Virus record (IMG/VR): IMGVR_UViG_3300026518_000043
Span: 1-30,041 of that record
Source of the DNA: a virus
Length of the DNA: 30,041 nucleotides
Direction: 5' to 3' (one strand)
The notes below the pieces were generated by a model. The model saw only the letters and a program-made list of their open reading frames with translations. It searched no databases and was not told where the DNA came from. The position numbers and the translations under genes are program-made. Below are positions 29,760 to 30,041 of this stretch, in pieces. Positions within the stretch are counted from its first letter, which is position 1. Each line of letters begins with the position of its first letter.

Positions 29760-29842
29760 GCAATACAGTGTTATTGATTCTGATGCCAGTGTTGTTTGTC
29801 TTGGGGTATGTTGTTGGCGAATTTTTGCGGAGAAGGAGGTAA
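29756..29842 (+). CDS. 28-residue membrane peptide
   Basis: MSNTVLLILMPVLFVLGYVV followed by GEFLRRRR. One TM helix with a positively charged end, which should face the cytoplasm. It starts on the previous stop (ATGA). Its last codons contain the SD of the next gene (GAAGGAGG). It probably acts with the preceding membrane protein. Confidence 0.5.
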   Translation: MSNTVLLILMPVLFVLGYVVGEFLRRRR

Positions 29843-29845
29843 AGA

Positions 29846-30041
29846 ATGAACGAAAGGAATGATAGAGCTAAAATAGAGTGGGTCCCTGTTGAAGATAGGT
29901 TACCCTCTAGCGGTAGAAAAGTGCTTGCGTTCTACACTAACAGATTGGGCAATCCGCGTATCGTTATTGGTGCATATGCTGCGAAGCATACGATAGAGCA
30001 AGACCCTTACGCTGACTATTTCGACTATTCCGAGGCGGAGG
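29846..30041 (+). CDS. DUF551-like protein (3' end outside window)
   Basis: 65 codons visible: MNERNDRAKIEWVPVEDRLP, then SSGRKVLAFYTNRLGNPRIV. The W-x-P-V-E-D-R-L-P-x-x-G-x-x-V-L pattern is that of DUF551, a small phage protein family of unknown function. Strong SD (GAAGGAGG). The gene is cut by the window edge. Confidence 0.6.
   Translation, partial: MNERNDRAKIEWVPVEDRLPSSGRKVLAFYTNRLGNPRIVIGAYAAKHTIEQDPYADYFDYSEAE

Overview
The window looks like a segment of a tailed-phage (or prophage) genome with a short-tailed, P22/SU10-like virion. It has two divergent blocks separated by a control region at about 16.92-17.71 kb. No host gene, integrase, lysis gene, tRNA or rRNA was recognised. Base composition is moderate by eye, and nearly every gene has a strong Shine-Dalgarno site, very often of the form AAAGGAGAAGG. 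This points to a host that relies on SD initiation. I cannot name the host.

Left block, minus strand (16923 down to 1): virion and packaging genes in the usual order. Two small winged-helix genes come first. Then follow the small terminase, a protein with an ADP-ribosyltransferase-like C-terminus, a 57-residue protein, the large terminase, portal, two small proteins, scaffold, major capsid protein, a 93-residue protein, head-tail adaptor, a gp10-like tail-hub protein, and four presumed internal or ejection proteins. The last of these runs off the window. Many junctions are TAATG or ATGA overlaps.

The capsid gene is split. Exon 1 (9666-9710, 15 codons) and exon 2 (7763-8821) are separated by an 844-nt group I intron with recognisable P3, P7 and P9 pairings. 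An internal guide sequence pairs perfectly with the end of exon 1 (P1), and a P10 pairing matches the start of exon 2. An HNH endonuclease ORF fills the P1 loop, and its stop codon lies in the P10 strand. Splicing restores a normal SU10/DUF5309-type N-terminus.

Control region: a predicted leaderless promoter for the winged-helix gene lies next to two tandem 26-bp operator-like repeats. Further right, a rightward promoter candidate is bracketed by two 24-bp repeats. A pyrimidine-rich tract lies between them.

Right block, plus strand (17710 to the end): early genes. The first is a monocistronic 180-residue unknown closed by a strong terminator. A run of small proteins follows, then the replication cassette: an initiator with a phage O-like C-terminus, a DnaB-like helicase and an ssDNA-binding-like protein. 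The helicase frame is broken by one UAG exactly where the family has Gln (GAIE-Q-DA). Two related HNH-AP2 homing endonucleases flank this cassette. Downstream come a MazG-like pyrophosphohydrolase, a Cas4/RecB-like nuclease with an Fe-S cysteine pattern, a DnaJ-type zinc protein, an HNH protein, a pentapeptide-repeat protein and several small unknowns. A non-coding island at about 24.04-24.42 kb has many complementary 6-7 nt segments, including a pseudoknot arrangement. It is the best candidate for an undescribed structured RNA.
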